DNA of 64,000 bases. Source: Coprinus comatus (lineage: Eukaryota; Basidiomycota; Agaricomycetes; Agaricales; Agaricaceae). A model generated the notes under the pieces. That model was not told where the DNA came from. It made no database searches and saw only the letters and a program-made list of their open reading frames with translations. Position 1 is the stretch's first letter. Each line of letters begins with the position of its first letter. Positions 20,519 to 32,901 of the stretch are shown here, in pieces. The stretch lies in NCBI GenBank assembly GCA_034638255.1, contig JAWPGT010000085.1, positions 26,176 to 90,175 on the forward strand. Reading direction: 5' to 3'. Both the position numbers and the translations under genes were made by a program.

Positions 20519-20777
20519 GAAGCTTAATCTCTGTTGCTGTCCGTGTATTTATACAACTATGAGTACAGGTTGTAGGCTGTGCGTGATACATGTGAGACAG
20601 GAAGGTGAAACTATCTACTGCTGAAACAATAGGTGAAATGACAAGTGGAAGCACATAGAAACTACTAGTCTGAGGCTATACAAAACACTAGTCCAAGGCT
20701 ATGTAAAATAAGAGAAAGTACACTATTGTCCATCATTAGTTCTAATGATTAGTCATGATAAATATGAAACCATAACA
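20243..20777 (-). repeat. Gypsy-2 5' LTR
   Basis: 535 bp with inverted ends TGTTATGGTT...AACTATAACA when read on the minus strand. It matches the solo LTR 6989-7531 over its whole length. The first host bases beyond it are gttct (20778-20782). Confidence 0.93.
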
Positions 20778-22573
20778 GTTCTGACTGTTAATCTTGCTAT
20801 TGGTCACCAACCTCTTAGGCCTCACTCATTTCACTCAACTTCCTGTTTCAGCTATTTCCCTTTTCAGTTGGCATCATCCTTTTTAGTATGTTGGTGTATT
20901 GCTCTGTTTATCTTATGTTTTGATATGTTATATTCTGATATTAGTAAACAATGTATTTAATTACTAGTCACTCATGTACATTCCTTAGTCTGATATCAAT
21001 ATAGTATCTGCACTCATTCACTGTCTCTGTCATCAGTAAAAAGGGTGATTGCATACATGTACATGTAAGGAATATATACATATTAATAATATTCAGGTGA
21101 TGTCATATTTGATGATGAAATGACAAGTGTAAGATATCTTTTCACTTACTTGGTATGTACCTGATGAGTGACTCTTGTACCTGCAGTGTAACTGTATGGC
21201 AGATGTATACATATAGTATACATTTATTTTATGACCATGCATGATATATACAAGAAAAGTAAGAGAAATATATGTTTATCACCAAGATTTTAATTGTCTT
21301 CTATGTAGTATAGTATTCTGGTGGGCCTAATACCTGTCAAATACACATTTTGTGATGTATATATACTCAATAACACAAAGGTAAGCTGCATATATGCTCT
21401 ATCATGTAGGTATGATAACAAGGCCAGATGTTTTATTGAATGATTTTAGTACTGTACATGGTATTTATATGTTCAAGCAACAGTCTAATGTAATGACAAT
21501 CCTGTTCAATGATAGTATGTGTTTTGAAGTGCTCTCATTGCCATGGACAAGAAAAGCAAACTGTTGACAAGTTCAAATGTTAACTGAAGCTCAGTACAAT
21601 GTCTATGTAGTATAGTGGTACATTTTAATCACAAACTGATGTAAGTAGATAAGAACTATAGGGTTCAATTCCAGGATGTTGTAAATAAATTATATGCATG
21701 TATATGTATATGTCTGAGTAAGTATGATGAGTATGATGGGTAGAAGAAAAAAACCAACATAAGAAAAAGAAATATGATAAAGTGAAATAAGACAATAGTA
21801 ATTTCTTTTGTCAGAATCATTGATAATCTTAAAATTTATATATTCTACATGTGTTACAATATATGAGTTACAAGGTAAACATTTCTAGTGGTACATATAT
21901 GCTAACCTGAACAGAGATATTTGAAAATATGCAGCAATACCTGAAAGGTAATAATGGTAAACCTTGTGATACATGGCAAACAAGGTAATTACATGTATTA
22001 AATTGGCCTTTTTGCTGACAGTCTTGTTCCAACTCTAAGTCAATCTTGTAACTTCTCTCATTCTCTACTCCCCTCTGTAATTCCCTCTGACATTCTTTCT
22101 GACCATTTGGTCCTCTTGGAAGTGAGGCTAATCACAGTATCAGAAGGGCACAACACATTCATTGAAGCCAAAGCCTCAATCCAATGTTGCTAGCTCACCC
22201 TCCAGTCCCCATTCTTAACACTTGTACAAATTCCAGAGGCACAGCACATACACTGAAGCCAAGGGTCACCTCACTTGGTATTTTCAGTATTTAACACAAT
22301 CACAGGATTCTCTTCTAGTTTTGCTGAGTCAGGGAATATTTAATACCAGTCTTTGGTACAAGAACTAGATATTGGTACAAGTTTCAGAAGAACATTAACT
22401 CAATATATTATGTGTATATAATCATATCATACCATGGGCTCAGTAGAAGTCAGGAAATATTATAGCATTGATCAATACTAAAAAAAAAAATAATACAATT
22501 AAACACAAGTGACCAAGAACATTCTGTATAACTATGCATAGTACATAGTATGATTCCATACCCAAAAACAAAT
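20778..22573. other. AT-rich spacer without recognisable genes
   Basis: There is no long ORF and no protein similarity that I recognise. The sequence is rich in TACATG/CATGTA and ATAT runs and has no repeat shared with the flanking elements. It contains the 3' flank of recyclin-1 at its right end. Confidence 0.6.
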
Positions 22574-25500
22574 TCAACAAACCACACAATCCTCTTTAAA
22601 ACTCAAATTATACATAGTCTTATCCACAGTTTTCTCAATCTTCTTCCAATCTGATCTTCTCTGGATAAACTCATATATGTCCTAAAATTAAAGAGGTTTA
22701 CCATTAAAAAGATTCAACAAATTAGAAACAAGAATCAAGTGATAGCTACCTCTGGTCGATAAGCACCTCCATATCTTGTAACATCTCTAACAATCTGGGC
22801 CAAATCCTTCGCATCTTCAACGACATATACATGTCCTAACATTTTAAGATTCGAAAAATCACTTGCTATCGAAGCAACCTAAAAACAAAAAAGTAAACAA
22901 TTTAATAGAAGTTACATTTCCCCCGCAGAAATTGACGAGGGTTATGGAGAGACATGACTCACCTTCAGTGATGAAATGAACGTATGATACGTATTCAAAT
23001 CCGCTATAACTTGAAACCCTCCATTCAACGAAATAATCTGTCTTTTGATATGTTTTTGTAATATCCTAAATAACAAGCATACTCCGTTAGCTCATATCAA
23101 AAATCAAAAATCAAAAAGACAAAACGAGGAAGTGGAAATGGAGAGATAAAGAAAGCAGAAGCAAAGGGAGAAGACTGAAACGAACGAACGGAAGCAGAAG
23201 TGGAAAACCGAAGCAAAAAGTAACTCACGCAATCAACCTAATCCCAATTTCCTGATAAAACACTTCCAACACCTCTTTACTCGTACTACCCTTCAACAAT
23301 TTACAATGTTCCTGTAAACAATTAATAGCCTCCGTACAAGCTTTTGTAGGATTTAAATCCGGTAATGTATCTTCTGGTGGATAATATTCTCTTGGTTTCG
23401 TATGTGTTAGAATTATATGTTCGACCTGATTGATTATATGCGTATTAGTTTGATGTGTGAAGGAAGGCAGAGAGAAGGTCAGGGGAAGAAATGTAAATGT
23501 AAACCTACTTGATTCATTAAAACATCAGTACCAGCATTCAATCCACCAGCAACACTATCATCCAACGTATTCTCAAATTTCTTCTTCTCTCTAACAACCG
23601 CATTCAAAAAATCAGTTTTATCAATATGCGGAGCCTACACAATTTCAACATTAAGAAAAAAGCGTCAGCCAAGGGTTCATTGATGAAAACAGAAAAAGAA
23701 AGACATACAAGTTCTTTATCAAAATAAACCTGAACCATGCTCTGAATCGTATCACCCAAATGTACAAGTTCAAAAAACTGTACAAGTGGCGCAACACTCG
23801 TACTTTCTTCATTCTGATGATCTTCCGGTTTATACGCCGTCATCCTTTCTCTAGCCCTACAAAACCATCGTTTTTTTTTACGTTAGATTTTTTTTAAATA
23901 GTGAATTCAGGAACGTACTCCCCAAACCCCTTAGCCAAATGTCTATCACCCAAAACTGTAACATCAAAATAAACAATTCCTCAATCGTATCTCTAACTCT
24001 ATGACCATAATGTCCAGGATATCCTCCAAACGTTTCTACTCTCTTCAAAGCTTCTCTATCTGCATGAATCAACTCCAAAGCAATATCAAGTGAAAGTAAT
24101 AAATCCAATTGACTTTCTTGTGTTTGAGTACTCGAAAATGCTGACATGGGGGAAGGTGATAGTTTTTCAGTTAACGTAGGTGCTAAAAAGATATGTCCGT
24201 TAATATTTACGCAAAACATAAGAGATAAAAGAAAACGTACTATCAGAAGTAAAAGTCGCAATAGTCCTGTTATCCACCTCCTCATCCTCATCAACATCAG
24301 CTTCAAAAAGCATTCCACCACCCTCTTTCTCCAAATTCCTCGAATACCCTCCTCCTCCACCTATACCGCTACCATTGCCATTGCCATTACCACCATTACC
24401 ACCCCAACGTTGAGGATTCAACATAGCAATACCTTGAACCGCGGCCGAACCACCAGTCATTAAAGCACCACCTACAGCATTTACAGTACGTGGAACAATA
24501 GTAACTGGTAATAGTAAAACATTAGCGAAAGATGTCAGGACGTTTCGTTTTACTTGAGCTGGATTGTGAGAGGATAAGAACCGAGTTGTTGAAGTTGTTG
24601 ATTTTTCCAACATCTATGTACGTTAAGGACAAGTACATTGCTAATCGATATTTTTTATGCTCACCTGATGATCCCAATTTTTACATATACCATCAAACAC
24701 ACTTTTCAAATACTCCACCTCCTCATCCAGATATTCATCCATATTAATTTCAAACATCTGATACCTAAATCCAAGAGTTTTCAGAATTTCAAGTCTAACG
24801 AAAACTTAGCAGATACTCACACTACATCTTCGGCTTTAGTACGAGAAACCTGAGAATCCTCACGTTGTTCAGCAGCTTGTATAATTACATCAACCATTTT
24901 CCAAGTTTCTCTAAAAGTAGCAGCTGTAGCTTGTAAATACATCACAGTCGATACTTCTCTTGCTTTTTCCAACAATGAAGTAATATATTCTCCAACCTAG
25001 ACAGAATGGATTATAAATAAATAAAAAGAATTACTCCAACTTAAATACTCACCACTTCCGAAGCCAACCTATCCGCAAATGCCAATAAAACGTGGGCCTG
25101 AGGAGGAAATATCCTAACAGCCCTAGATCCATGTTCATTAATAGCATCCAAAACATGATTCATAAATCCATCCATAGGCGTAAACTCCAGGCCATTCTTC
25201 CTACATAGTAACAAGAAGAAAAAATCAATTATCAACCTGAAGTTTTAAAAAATAAAACTCACGTCAAATTATCCAAAGGTTTCCACTGACCATGTTGATA
25301 AAAAATCTCTCTTTTCTCTGCCCAAACTTTTCCCATTTCCCAATCACCAGTACCATCCCACAAATCCCAACTTGATTCCGCAGCTTCTTTCATTAAACTT
25401 TCATCACCATTCCCATCTGCATTGTCGAAAGCAGCCAAGAGAGTAGCATCGAAACGATCCATAGCAGACCTTAGGGATAAGGAAAGTGAATGCCATTTTC

Positions 25501-26125
25501 GTACTGGTTGAATGTTTGGTGAAAGGAATAGAGATAGAAGTTGGAAGAGTTTTGCTTGAGATTGTAGAGAAGAAGGGACGAGAGAAGATAATTCGGAGAG
25601 TATAACATGTGGAGATGAAGAGGCTAGGGGGAGTAGCAGTGGTTTGAGTAAATTATGAGCGCGTATATATTTGTTTCTGAAAGTGTCTTTGGCAGTAACA
25701 GACACTACATTATCAAAAGCTCCAATAAAGTCACCCAGCTCGTGGGGAGCAGCAGGTTGAAGGACGTCTACTGTAGCAAAGTCACCAAAATCATCATCAA
25801 CGGCGATGATTGGAGGTGCGGATGCACGTGTAGCTCCTGCGCGACGTTTCTGAGAAGCTTCTACGTCGTTTAGAACGGTGTTGAGAGACAGCCTGTCTAT
25901 ACTGAGAGCTGTCCATCTGGGTTGCCAGAAGCGATCATCGAAAGCAAGGGCAGATGTTGCATGTGAACACTGTGCGTAGGCTGGGATATCTGGAAGAGGG
26001 AGATGGGCAAGGACGAGGAGATGGAGATCGGAGGGAAGTCGGCCGACAAGATTGAGTCTGGGAGTTGGCGGAGGCTTGTTTGGACCATGGAGACGGACTG
26101 GCTCTAGCGTCTTGAATTTGTGCAT
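22574..26125 (-). CDS. RCY1: Recyclin-1-like F-box protein (exocyst Sec10-like), 12 exons
   Basis: Exons on the minus strand: 26125-25263, 25200-25053, 24996-24821, 24764-24665, 24613-24241, 24182-23919, 23856-23709, 23634-23509, 23425-23229, 23065-22963, 22878-22750, 22681-22574. The product (about 911 aa) has an F-box near residue 30 (RLPSDLHLLVLAHLPLPDI) and a long helical Sec10-like region. Rcy1/Pof6 proteins act at sites of polarised growth in endosome recycling and membrane fusion. Exon phases agree except that the summed coding length is one base short. The frame must gain one base near 23965 (FILMLQ to LGDRHLAKG), which means a frameshift or a sequencing error. The start is the first ATG of the longest first exon. 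The neighbouring gene is divergent. Confidence 0.85.
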
Positions 26126-26616
26126 GGAAGAGGATCATATATTTCTTTATTTACACTTATTATCTACTACCTAGCAGCAACACGGAATCGGTATGATGTA
26201 GCAGCATCCTCCATTCTACTCATTCACTCAGCACATTTCCATTATATTCACTTCGTATACTCACAGGACATGGGATGCATCCACCGCGCATTCGGGCAGC
26301 TGGCCCTTCCTCTTCAGTCTGCACATGAGGGTCGCGCTTAGCATCTGCAGACACACGCATCGTCTGTGCTGCTGCTGGCTGCTGGGATACCTCTGTGCTC
26401 TGGGATATGTTTTGTAGCTGGGACTGTTGTGGCATCGTAGTGCTGTGGTAGTGGTGGTACTACTAAGCAGCGTGGGTGGTGCGCAGAGTGCACACAGCAT
26501 TGGATCTATTAATTGCTTAATGACGTAGATGACCCTAACCCTACAATCCGATCATCTTATCTGCCCCTAACACTATTTAAGCTGCATTCTATTCTTCATT
26601 GCTGCTTATTACTACC
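26126..26616. other. Divergent intergenic region
   Basis: This separates the start of recyclin-1 (minus) from a small plus-strand gene. It presumably holds both promoters. A pyrimidine-rich stretch with ctatttaa precedes the plus-strand start. No ORF of note. Confidence 0.5.
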
Positions 26617-27101
26617 ATGCCGCCCTCGGAATACTCTTTCAGACTCCAAAGAGGTATTTAACTTTCTACCTGTACCACATTCCTACTTATAGTTATTTTA
26701 CAGGCATTGCAGGAGGCTTCGCACCACCAACCCCCGACGCAGTCTACACCGTCACTCGTGCTGCCCAAAGCTCCGACCTTCAAGTCACACGAGCTATTCG
26801 TCCAGATGGCACCCCATCTCTTAACGAATTAGCACCAAAGCAAATTGCCGTAGCAGCAGACTCTGATGCTCTCATCGACGAATTATACACCATTCTTAAA
26901 TCCCTCCCTACAGAAAATCCACCTGGAAGCGAGGATATCTATGGTCTCAACGTTAGCATTGCTTGGGGTAGTGAAGATTTAATGTGGTGCAACGGTGGTC
27001 CCCAAGGTTGCGGTGGTGGTACAAGCACTGTTCAAGCCACGGATGAAGAGAAGGCAAAGTTCAAGAGGGCTGTTGAGATTGTTGAGCAACTTGCTGCCTA
27101 A
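26617..27101 (+). CDS. Small conserved fungal protein of unknown function, 144 aa
   Basis: Exons 26617-26653 and 26704-27101 (one 50-nt intron) give 144 residues beginning MPPSEYSFRLQRGIAGG. The motifs GGFAPPTPDAVYTVTRA, DELYTILKSLPTE and GSEDIYGLNVSIAWGS recall a widespread fungal family of soluble proteins of this size without known role. There is no signal peptide or membrane segment. The intron splits a glycine codon and restores a good frame, which supports the model. It is divergent from recyclin-1 and lies 214 bases before the zuotin gene on the same strand. Confidence 0.82.
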
Positions 27102-27315
27102 TCGTAGTGCTTACCGATGTATACCAACCAATGTAATCCCTTGCATAATCAGAGGCTATGGTTGCGCAGTTTGTTTCAAGGAGATTCGGTGGTTTCGCGA
27201 TTCCGGCAATGATCAATTAATTGTGGTTTATATTTGGGGTGTGTGATGTGACTACGTGACTTTGACATCTGATCAAAAAAAGTTTGTTTCTCCCTCGTTG
27301 TGTTGGATTATCATC

Positions 27316-28881
27316 ATGGCCACTGTCCAAGTCCTCAACGTCGTAGCACCTGCCCTCGACCCCACATACACCCCACCTACTGCATCTACCTCGCGTCTTT
27401 CACGTACGCAGAACAACATGGTTTATAATCAAATATCTAATACCCATATACCATTCTACAGCTCCTCACCCTGAAGGACATAGATCACTTCTTCCTGTTG
27501 GACCAGCTTATCTCAACCATCTCAAGCTTTCTCTGAGACATGACCATGACTTTGATTCTCTCGATAAACATCTTGCAGAGGAATTAGAAAAGAAATTGTT
27601 GTTGGAAGCTGAGGATGCTAATGGTGAAGATGATCTCGGTGTTGGTGATGAACCTGAATCAGCGGAACTCTTGAGCCTTGACGCTAAAGAATGGAAGGTC
27701 AGTAAAACAAATCCACACCAACCAACACTTACTTACAAACTTTATATTATTCATTTTAGAAACACGATTACTACGCTGTCCTTGGTCTTTCTCAATTCAG
27801 ATACAAAGCCACCCCTGCTCAAATCAAAGTTGCTCGTACGTCTTTACCTTCCTATAACCGTTCACCTTTACTCATTTATGTTAATAGATCGCAAAAAGGT
27901 CTTGAAGCATCATCCCGACAAAAAAGTATCCGCAGTCACACCTACCAACAACGCACTTCAATTCAGTGAAACCAACACCAACGATGATGCTTTCTTCAAA
28001 TGTATTTCAAAAGCACACGAAGTCCTCAACAATCCTGAAAAGCGTCGTCAATTCGATTCCGTCGATCCTCAATTTGTTGAATGGGAAGAAGATTTACCTA
28101 CACCTTCTTCTATCAAAGTACATTCTCTTCTTTTTCCTTGCTATACCACAATACTAATGACTGTTTTTTTAGAGCATGAAGAAATTTGATTTCTTCAAAG
28201 TTTTCACTCCCATTTTTGAAGCTTATTCTCGATTCTCTCGTAAACAACCTGTTCCTGGACTTGGTCGTATTGATTCTACCAAGAATGAAGTGGAAGGATT
28301 TTATGATTTCTGGTACAACTTTGATAGTTGGAGAAGTTTTGAATGGTGGGATAAGGAAGTTAATGAAGGTTCTGACAAGTACGTCTCTAATCCTTTTTTT
28401 TAAAAATAAAAAATTAATTTAATTTAATTTAAATATAGCCGTGACGACAAACGATACACCGAAAAGAAAAACAAAACGGAAAGAGCACGTAGAAAAAAGG
28501 AAGATATCGCAAAATTGAGAGGATTGGTTGATTTAGCTTTAGCTAATGATCCTCGTATCAAAAGGATTAAACAAGAAGAAAAAGAAGCTAGAGAGGCAAA
28601 GAAGAAAGCTGCTAATCCTGCTGCTACTAATAAGAAAACTAAAGAACAAGAAGCTGAGGAGAAGAAGAAGGCTGAAGAGGAAGCTAAGAAGAAAGCTGAA
28701 GCCGAGAAGGTTTTTTTTTTTTCGTTTTTTTTTCTGACTTTTGTTGACAAATTTTTGTGTTTTTTTTTTTTAGGAGGAGAAAGAAAAGGCTAAGAAGGAT
28801 AGGGCTGCTGCTGCTAATGCTGCTAAGAAAGCACGTAGAGCTGCTAGACTTGCTGAAGAAGCTGCAGCTGGTGGTGCTTAG
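27316..28881 (+). CDS. ZUO1: Zuotin (ribosome-associated Hsp40), short form of 404 aa
   Basis: Seven exons: 27316-27403, 27462-27697, 27760-27835, 27888-28117, 28173-28378, 28439-28709, 28774-28881, adding up to exactly 405 codons. The product has a J-domain (KKHDYYAVLGLSQFRYKAT..., HPD present in KVLKHHPDKK), the zuotin homology domain (FKVFTPIFEAYSRFS, PVPGLGRID) and a highly charged Lys/Glu/Ala helix that in yeast binds the ribosome. Zuotin pairs with Ssz1 in the ribosome-associated complex and stimulates Ssb chaperones on nascent chains. The protein ends AARLAEEAAAGGA, right after the charged helix. The C-terminal four-helix bundle of about 85 residues known from yeast is missing, and no downstream exon for it is visible. 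Confidence 0.92.
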
Positions 28882-29182
28882 AGATTTCCCTTGTGTTTAC
28901 GTCTTTTTCTTTTGTGATGCACGTGATAAATAGTTGAAATTACAATTTATATTTATCTCGAGCCCTATTAATTAGTTTTTTTAATTACTTCCGCGACGAG
29001 TCACAGCGCGACGCGATTCGAAAGTTCTTCGTCTTCCGGATTCCTGGCTTCAAACCTTTAACTCTACGTTTTCCTCCCCTCTCTCAACTTTATAAACCTC
29101 CACACTCGAATCTATTCTGATAAATATTACCAATCTGGACAAAATTCGATTATTTAATAAGATCAAGGCCGTTAACTTGAAC
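28882..29182. other. Intergenic region between zuotin and the exonuclease gene
   Basis: AT-rich 3' flank, then a GC-richer stretch with CGCGACG motifs (28990-29015) and a pyrimidine-rich tract with ctttataaacc (29088-29098) about 85 bases before the next ATG, a plausible core promoter. Confidence 0.45.
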
Positions 29183-31640
29183 ATGTTACCTCGTCAAGTA
29201 ATAACAACAACCAAAACCAAGACGAATTCATCAAGTTTGTTACTTGCTACACTTGATTCTTTAGATTTGACTGCGACGGAGGTTGTTGATAATGTCAAGA
29301 TATTAAAAACAAATCCTACTAGAACTGGAACTGGAACTGGAACTGGGAAGATTTATCCAAATGTTGATTTGGGTTTGGGGGAATTAGGATTAGGATTAGG
29401 ATTAGGGGTTGAGGTTCATGAGGAGGAGGAGAAGAAGAAGTGTTCGTTACAGAGGTTGAGAAATGTTGATGGGAATTTACAAGTGTATGTCGTTTTCTTT
29501 CTCTCATAATTCTACTGTGCTTAACATTCGGGTTGTATTTTTTGTTTGTTTAGAATACAGTCTGTTACTGAAACGAATACAACAGACACGACTTCAATTC
29601 CAATTTCAATTCAATCGACAACAGTAAAGACACCTCAACTTCAATTTCATAGAAAGGTTCATTCTGAAAGTTCCCGAGGAGGACAGTTACAATTACAATT
29701 ACAACTACCACTACCACCTCAAGTTCAAGTACCAAAACGCGTAAATAAGACGTGTTCTAGTGGTTCCGAGCAGTCTTCTACTTCCTCCTCGTCTTTGTCT
29801 ATATCCAAATCCAAATCCAAATCCAAATCCACATCTACTTCCTCAACCCACACCTCTACTTCCATGGTGATATCCACATCATCATCTACGGCAACATCGT
29901 TCTCCTCTAAATCATCTAAATCATCCAATTCCACGATATCTTCTTCGAATCTAGGTCAATTACTAGAAAATATCAACGAACCCCCATCCTTGATACGAGA
30001 GACATCACTATCTACGGAGAGTACGGTATTACCAAACTACTCTTATAAAGACTATACATCTCCCAAACCATTTATTATATATACGAAAAACGAAGAAGAA
30101 ACTAATGAATTTATTGACTATTTGAAACCAGGGTACGTATTTACTATATTCAAATTATTCATAGATTGTTTAGATTTGGAACTGACTCTCTTCCCTTGTC
30201 CCTCTCCTTCTCCTTCTCCAAAAAAAATAACAACAACAGACCAGTAGCAATGGATTTAGAATGGAAAGTCCTCTTTTACAGGAAACATGGGAATAACGTT
30301 CAACTTGAAAGAAGAACCGCTGTTATTCAAATAGCAGATACCAAAGGTGTTATCTTAATTATTCAATTAACCGAAATGAAAAGTGAGTTCTCGAATGCTA
30401 AAATGATCGTGTTTTTTTCTCTGCTTTTATTTTTATTTTTTTCAATTGGAACCGAAATTGAAATTTGAATATAGGGTTTCCTATTCGTTTACAGGTACGC
30501 TTTCTTTCCTTTCTTCAGTGTTCCCTATCCCAGTCGATATTCTACAAAAGTTGAGGAACCTGTTGATGTTTAGGCTCTTATTGAAAATCCGGACATACCA
30601 AAAGTAGGCGTAAATATTCTCAGTACGTCTTTCTTTCCCTCCCTCCCTCCCTTCCTTCCTTCCTTCCCTCCTTCGTTCTGACGTTTTTACCATGATAGAT
30701 GACGGCAAAAAACTACTTCGCGATTTCGGAATTATCTCCAAGAATCTAGTTGAATTGGGTTCATTAGCATGTATAATTGATCCTTCACCTCCTGCTAAAA
30801 GGAAAATTATAAGTCTCGCAAAGGTTCGTTCTTTTTTTATAACCTTTTCCGACCAACACATAACATACTCAATGTTACTATCAAATAAAAAATAGCTCGT
30901 CGAACATTACTGTGGCAAAATCTTACTCAAAGGTCCAGAACGTATGAGCGATTGGGAAAAACCTCTAACCGAAGAACAACGTGAATGTAAAGCCTTCTTA
31001 TTTATATATTCGAAAAACCAAATTTGAATATTGACTATGAATTTTTGAAAAAAAAAACAGACGCAGCAAACGATGCACATTCCTCATTAATGGTCTACAA
31101 TCAACTCCTCCGACTATCCCAACTTCATTCCGAAACTCGACCATTAACAGAAGATATTCGACATAAATATGTTAATGATGTTTCTTGGTCACATTCTACC
31201 TCCTCCTCTGCTGCTGCTACCACGGATATAGTAAATTCGGGCTTAGGTTTAGGCGACACGAATATTGAACAAGAAATTCGACCACAACATTTACGAGCTT
31301 ATGATTGTTGGTATAACAAAAAACTAAGCTTGGAACAAATGTGTAAACAACTTAGTCTGAAATCAAAAGGGTACGGTGTTGGTACAGGTTCAAGTGCGTT
31401 AAAACCTGGAACAGTAATGTACGTTTTTTCCAACCTTTCCACTATGAGTCAATAAAGTGAGGGCTGACATATCAACATATATTCGTACTTCATTCTATTA
31501 GCACCTACGTGATTTCCGCACTTCAACTCAAACCCGAATTAAAATATGACATTCATGAGGTTGTGAAATTAGTACAAATGGATATTGGTTCTTGGTCTCG
31601 ACATTGTTCTTGGATTATTAACCAATTATTGCGTATGTGA
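29183..31640 (+). CDS. DEDDy 3'-5' exonuclease (WRN/RNase D type), 601 aa
   Basis: Nine exons: 29183-29484, 29554-30132, 30240-30382, 30475-30494, 30574-30622, 30699-30823, 30896-30986, 31061-31418, 31502-31640 (602 codons in frame). The first third is low-complexity and rich in Ser, Thr, Lys and Gln. The nuclease domain follows. Motif Exo I is MDLEWK (Asp and Glu). Exo II is VGVNILNDGKKLLRDFG (Asn and Asp). Exo III is YAANDAHSSLMVY (Tyr and Asp four apart), completing the DEDDy set. Such enzymes remove nucleotides from 3' ends of DNA or RNA. No helicase or HRDC domain is present, so the substrate is open. Several exons are very short, one only 20 nt. Repeats in exon 1 (GGATTA, GGAACT) are coding microsatellites. 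Confidence 0.9.
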
Positions 31641-32037
31641 ATACTTGGGTTGTATTGTTATTGATATCTATGAAGTGTAGATGATTGTATTTCTATATAT
31701 ATTGGAGTTGCCTATTCATTTACCGACCATCTCATGGACATATAATATATAAATATCCCTTCTCATCATTAAACAACTGCGAGGGGACACCCAACCTCAG
31801 GTTTTTAGTTAATCCAAAGTGGATAACTGAAATTCCTACCAACTTAAAAAAAAACTTCCTTCTCTGTTCTACAAGATGATTCAATGCTATTACGTTTCAG
31901 TGAGATATACAAGAGAAAAAGAGAGATATTAATAATTATTTTATGAAATGCAATAAAAGGAGTTGGAAAATTGATTACAGAAAGTGAAAAGAAATAAGAA
32001 AAAGAAAAAGAAAAAGAAGAGGGTAATAGAATGAACC
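31641..32037. other. Convergent intergenic region
   Basis: AT-rich, with A-rich runs near 32000. It separates the 3' ends of the exonuclease (plus) and of the small membrane protein (minus). No gene seen. Confidence 0.5.
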
Positions 32038-32901
32038 TCAAACCCTCCCTGAAAAACAATCATCGAGCATCTCGATGAATCTTGATTGATGCTCCTTCAC
32101 TGTGACGGCGGGTGAGATAACCTTGACCTCATCCTTATGGTTACCCTCGTCACAGGTGTAGTATGAATTCATGGCTATGTATTGGTATTAGACACCGCGC
32201 CCAGAAATAAGAAAAGTACCTGTACGCACAGTCTGTAGATTCATCACTTTTGAGTATTCCCTCTTCATACTCTTTGGTATTGATCAACCCATTCTTGTCA
32301 TAAGAGTCTCCAACACCCACCGAGCCTGCATCCACCGAGCTTGTGCAAGTCGTCGCTGAGTCCGTATCGAAAATGGAGACACCATCATTCGAAATCAAGG
32401 CAGTAGACTCACGATCTGTCTCGAGTCCATAACGCTTCAAGGCTTGTGCAAGTATAACAGCCTGCACCTTTGGTGGAATGATCTGGTTATTGTATCCGTA
32501 ATTTACCCCACCTGGTGCTGGTTTCATCAATAACACGAAATAAAAAGCCAGATGCGATGGAAAACATACTGGAATAGATTTTTTGGTGCGACTCCAGCTC
32601 GAACAAATCGATTGGTTTTCCTTCGCCATTTCCAAGAACTGGAAATACATTTGTGACAATGGTCGCAATCACTCAAAATCGTGTTTATGTCAGCCGATTT
32701 GTCAATCTTGAAGAAATATACAGTAGACATACCTTGAGCATTATTGTCTAACATAACTGGAGCAATGTCGCCGACTTCGAGGTCGACAATGTCATCATCA
32801 TGGTGGAGAGCGGAGCGTTTCCTCCAAATGTAGAGGGGGAAAGATAGGATGTTGTATAACAAGGTCCAGACGGTGAAGAAAAACTGCACTAATGCAGACA
32901 T
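32038..32901 (-). CDS. Small single-TM protein of unknown function, 220 aa
   Basis: Four exons on the minus strand: 32901-32733, 32638-32570, 32517-32230, 32174-32038. All phases agree and total 221 codons. The N-terminus MSALVQFFFTVWTLLYNILS followed by FPLYIWRKR is a hydrophobic segment with a positive border, fitting a membrane anchor or uncleaved signal with the rest in the cytoplasm. The remainder is acidic (HHDDDIVDLEVGDIAP) and ends EMLDDCFSGRV. I do not recognise the family. The third intron uses a GTGCGT donor chosen because the competing donor gives a stop at once. The 5' end of the transcript lies in the region duplicated near 36.3 kb. Confidence 0.7.

Larger units (their letters stand above)
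11460..20777 (-). mobile_element. Gypsy-2: old minus-strand Ty3/gypsy chromovirus with internal inversion
   Basis: The 5' LTR is 20243-20777. Gag follows at about 19920-18220, then protease, RT, RNase H, integrase and chromodomain (18208-14711), an extra ORF (now inverted, 12691-14491, with its tail at 12355-11992), a purine tract (12007-11992) and the 3' LTR (11991-11460, incomplete at its far end). Later events are a copia solo LTR in the 3' LTR, two opposed solo LTRs of another family at either side of the inverted segment, and gypsy-1 in the 3' LTR. Scattered stops and a YMND in place of YxDD in RT show it is inactive. The left boundary and target duplication lie beyond gypsy-1, outside the window. 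Confidence 0.9.

Noticed and set aside
23946..23968. 19-nt micro-intron in recyclin-1
   Set aside because: Removing it leads at once to a TGA. A one-base indel explains the frame better.
29381..29410. Telomere-like GGATTA repeats
   Set aside because: They lie in frame inside exon 1 of the exonuclease gene and encode Leu-Gly repeats. An internal coding microsatellite is a better explanation.
30627..30680. Pyrimidine tract (cttt/ccct repeats) as a regulatory element
   Set aside because: It lies inside an intron of the exonuclease gene and looks like an ordinary microsatellite.
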